From: SLJN01 sp964505385
GTDB taxonomy: Bacteria > Bacteroidota > Rhodothermia > Balneolales > Natronogracilivirgulaceae
Direction of reading: 5' to 3'
Length of the DNA stretch: 64,000 nucleotides
NCBI GenBank assembly: GCA_964505385.1
Contig: CAZDIA010000014.1
Location: forward strand, 12,400 to 76,399
Position 1 is the first letter of the stretch, and every line of letters begins with the position of its first letter. This document shows, in pieces, positions 63,924 through 64,000 of the stretch. Made by a program: the position numbers and the translations under genes. Under the pieces are notes generated by a model. That model saw only the letters and a program-made list of their open reading frames with translations. It was not told the DNA's origin and searched no databases.

Positions 63924-64000
63924 GTGTAAAAAGTTTCTGGAAGTCGCTTATAGACTCGAGTTAGTTAAATGACCCCATGAATGTTAATACTTTCTCACGG

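Overview
The window looks like ordinary chromosome from a member of the Balneolota (Balneolia) or a close Bacteroidota relative. This is inferred from gene content, not from a database search. Pointers are the rpmB-rpmG-DUF4295 trio, a FecI/FecR/TonB-receptor set with STN and carboxypeptidase-regulatory domains, outer-membrane proteins ending in Phe, several lipoproteins, few strong Shine-Dalgarno sites, and a S16 with a long charged tail. Most of the window is housekeeping. Mobile or accessory DNA is limited to short repeats, one transposase relic and a small toxin-antitoxin patch.

Layout. 1-1.8 kb: ffh and rpsP on the minus strand (start of the usual ffh-rpsP-rimM-trmD-rplS run). 2-5.7 kb: fabI, a divergent moaC homologue, ruvC, ruvA and a mannose-1-phosphate guanylyltransferase. 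5.7-8.2 kb: an MBL hydrolase, a small unknown protein and an outer-membrane barrel protein, divergent from a glutathione peroxidase. 8.3 kb: tRNA-Asp. 9.2-17.3 kb: mnmG, rsmG and a WYL regulator carrying two perfect parS sites, facing gyrB-gyrA. The parS sites, mnmG-rsmG and gyrase genes suggest an origin-proximal location. 17.6-23.5 kb: rpmB, rpmG, DUF4295, yqeY, cvpA, tyrS, a methyltransferase and uvrB. 23.8-29.6 kb: a PII-like protein with a K+/H+-type antiporter, a chorismate mutase-prephenate dehydrogenase, a transposase relic and a lipoprotein with three copies of a 194-residue repeat. 29.8-36.7 kb: an SDR with a protein of unknown function, an S9 peptidase, a secreted unknown, a Nudix hydrolase and a CDP-alcohol phosphatidyltransferase. 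36.7-42.8 kb: ftsY, a methyltransferase, a class I-type HMG-CoA reductase and priA. 43-44.4 kb: a RelE/ParE pair and a HepT toxin with a decayed MntA antitoxin. 44.7-52.2 kb: an MFS transporter, a porin, a CDGSH protein, a TonB receptor, FecR and an ECF sigma factor. 52.6-56.6 kb: two serpin lipoproteins and trxB. 57-61 kb: a sodium/solute symporter followed by a two-gene 2-oxoacid:ferredoxin-type oxidoreductase, bracketed by two clusters of one repeat family. 61.3-63.9 kb: DUF4342, a YifB/ComM ATPase and aat.

The best candidates for something not well described are: the symporter plus oxidoreductase operon, with an uncommon beta-gamma subunit fusion; the alternating inverted repeat family that brackets it and supplies one of its stop codons; parS sites embedded in two successive coding regions without parAB in view; the PII-like/antiporter pair; the HMG-CoA reductase with an extra N-terminal beta domain; and a MoaC homologue that lacks its conserved active-site histidine.
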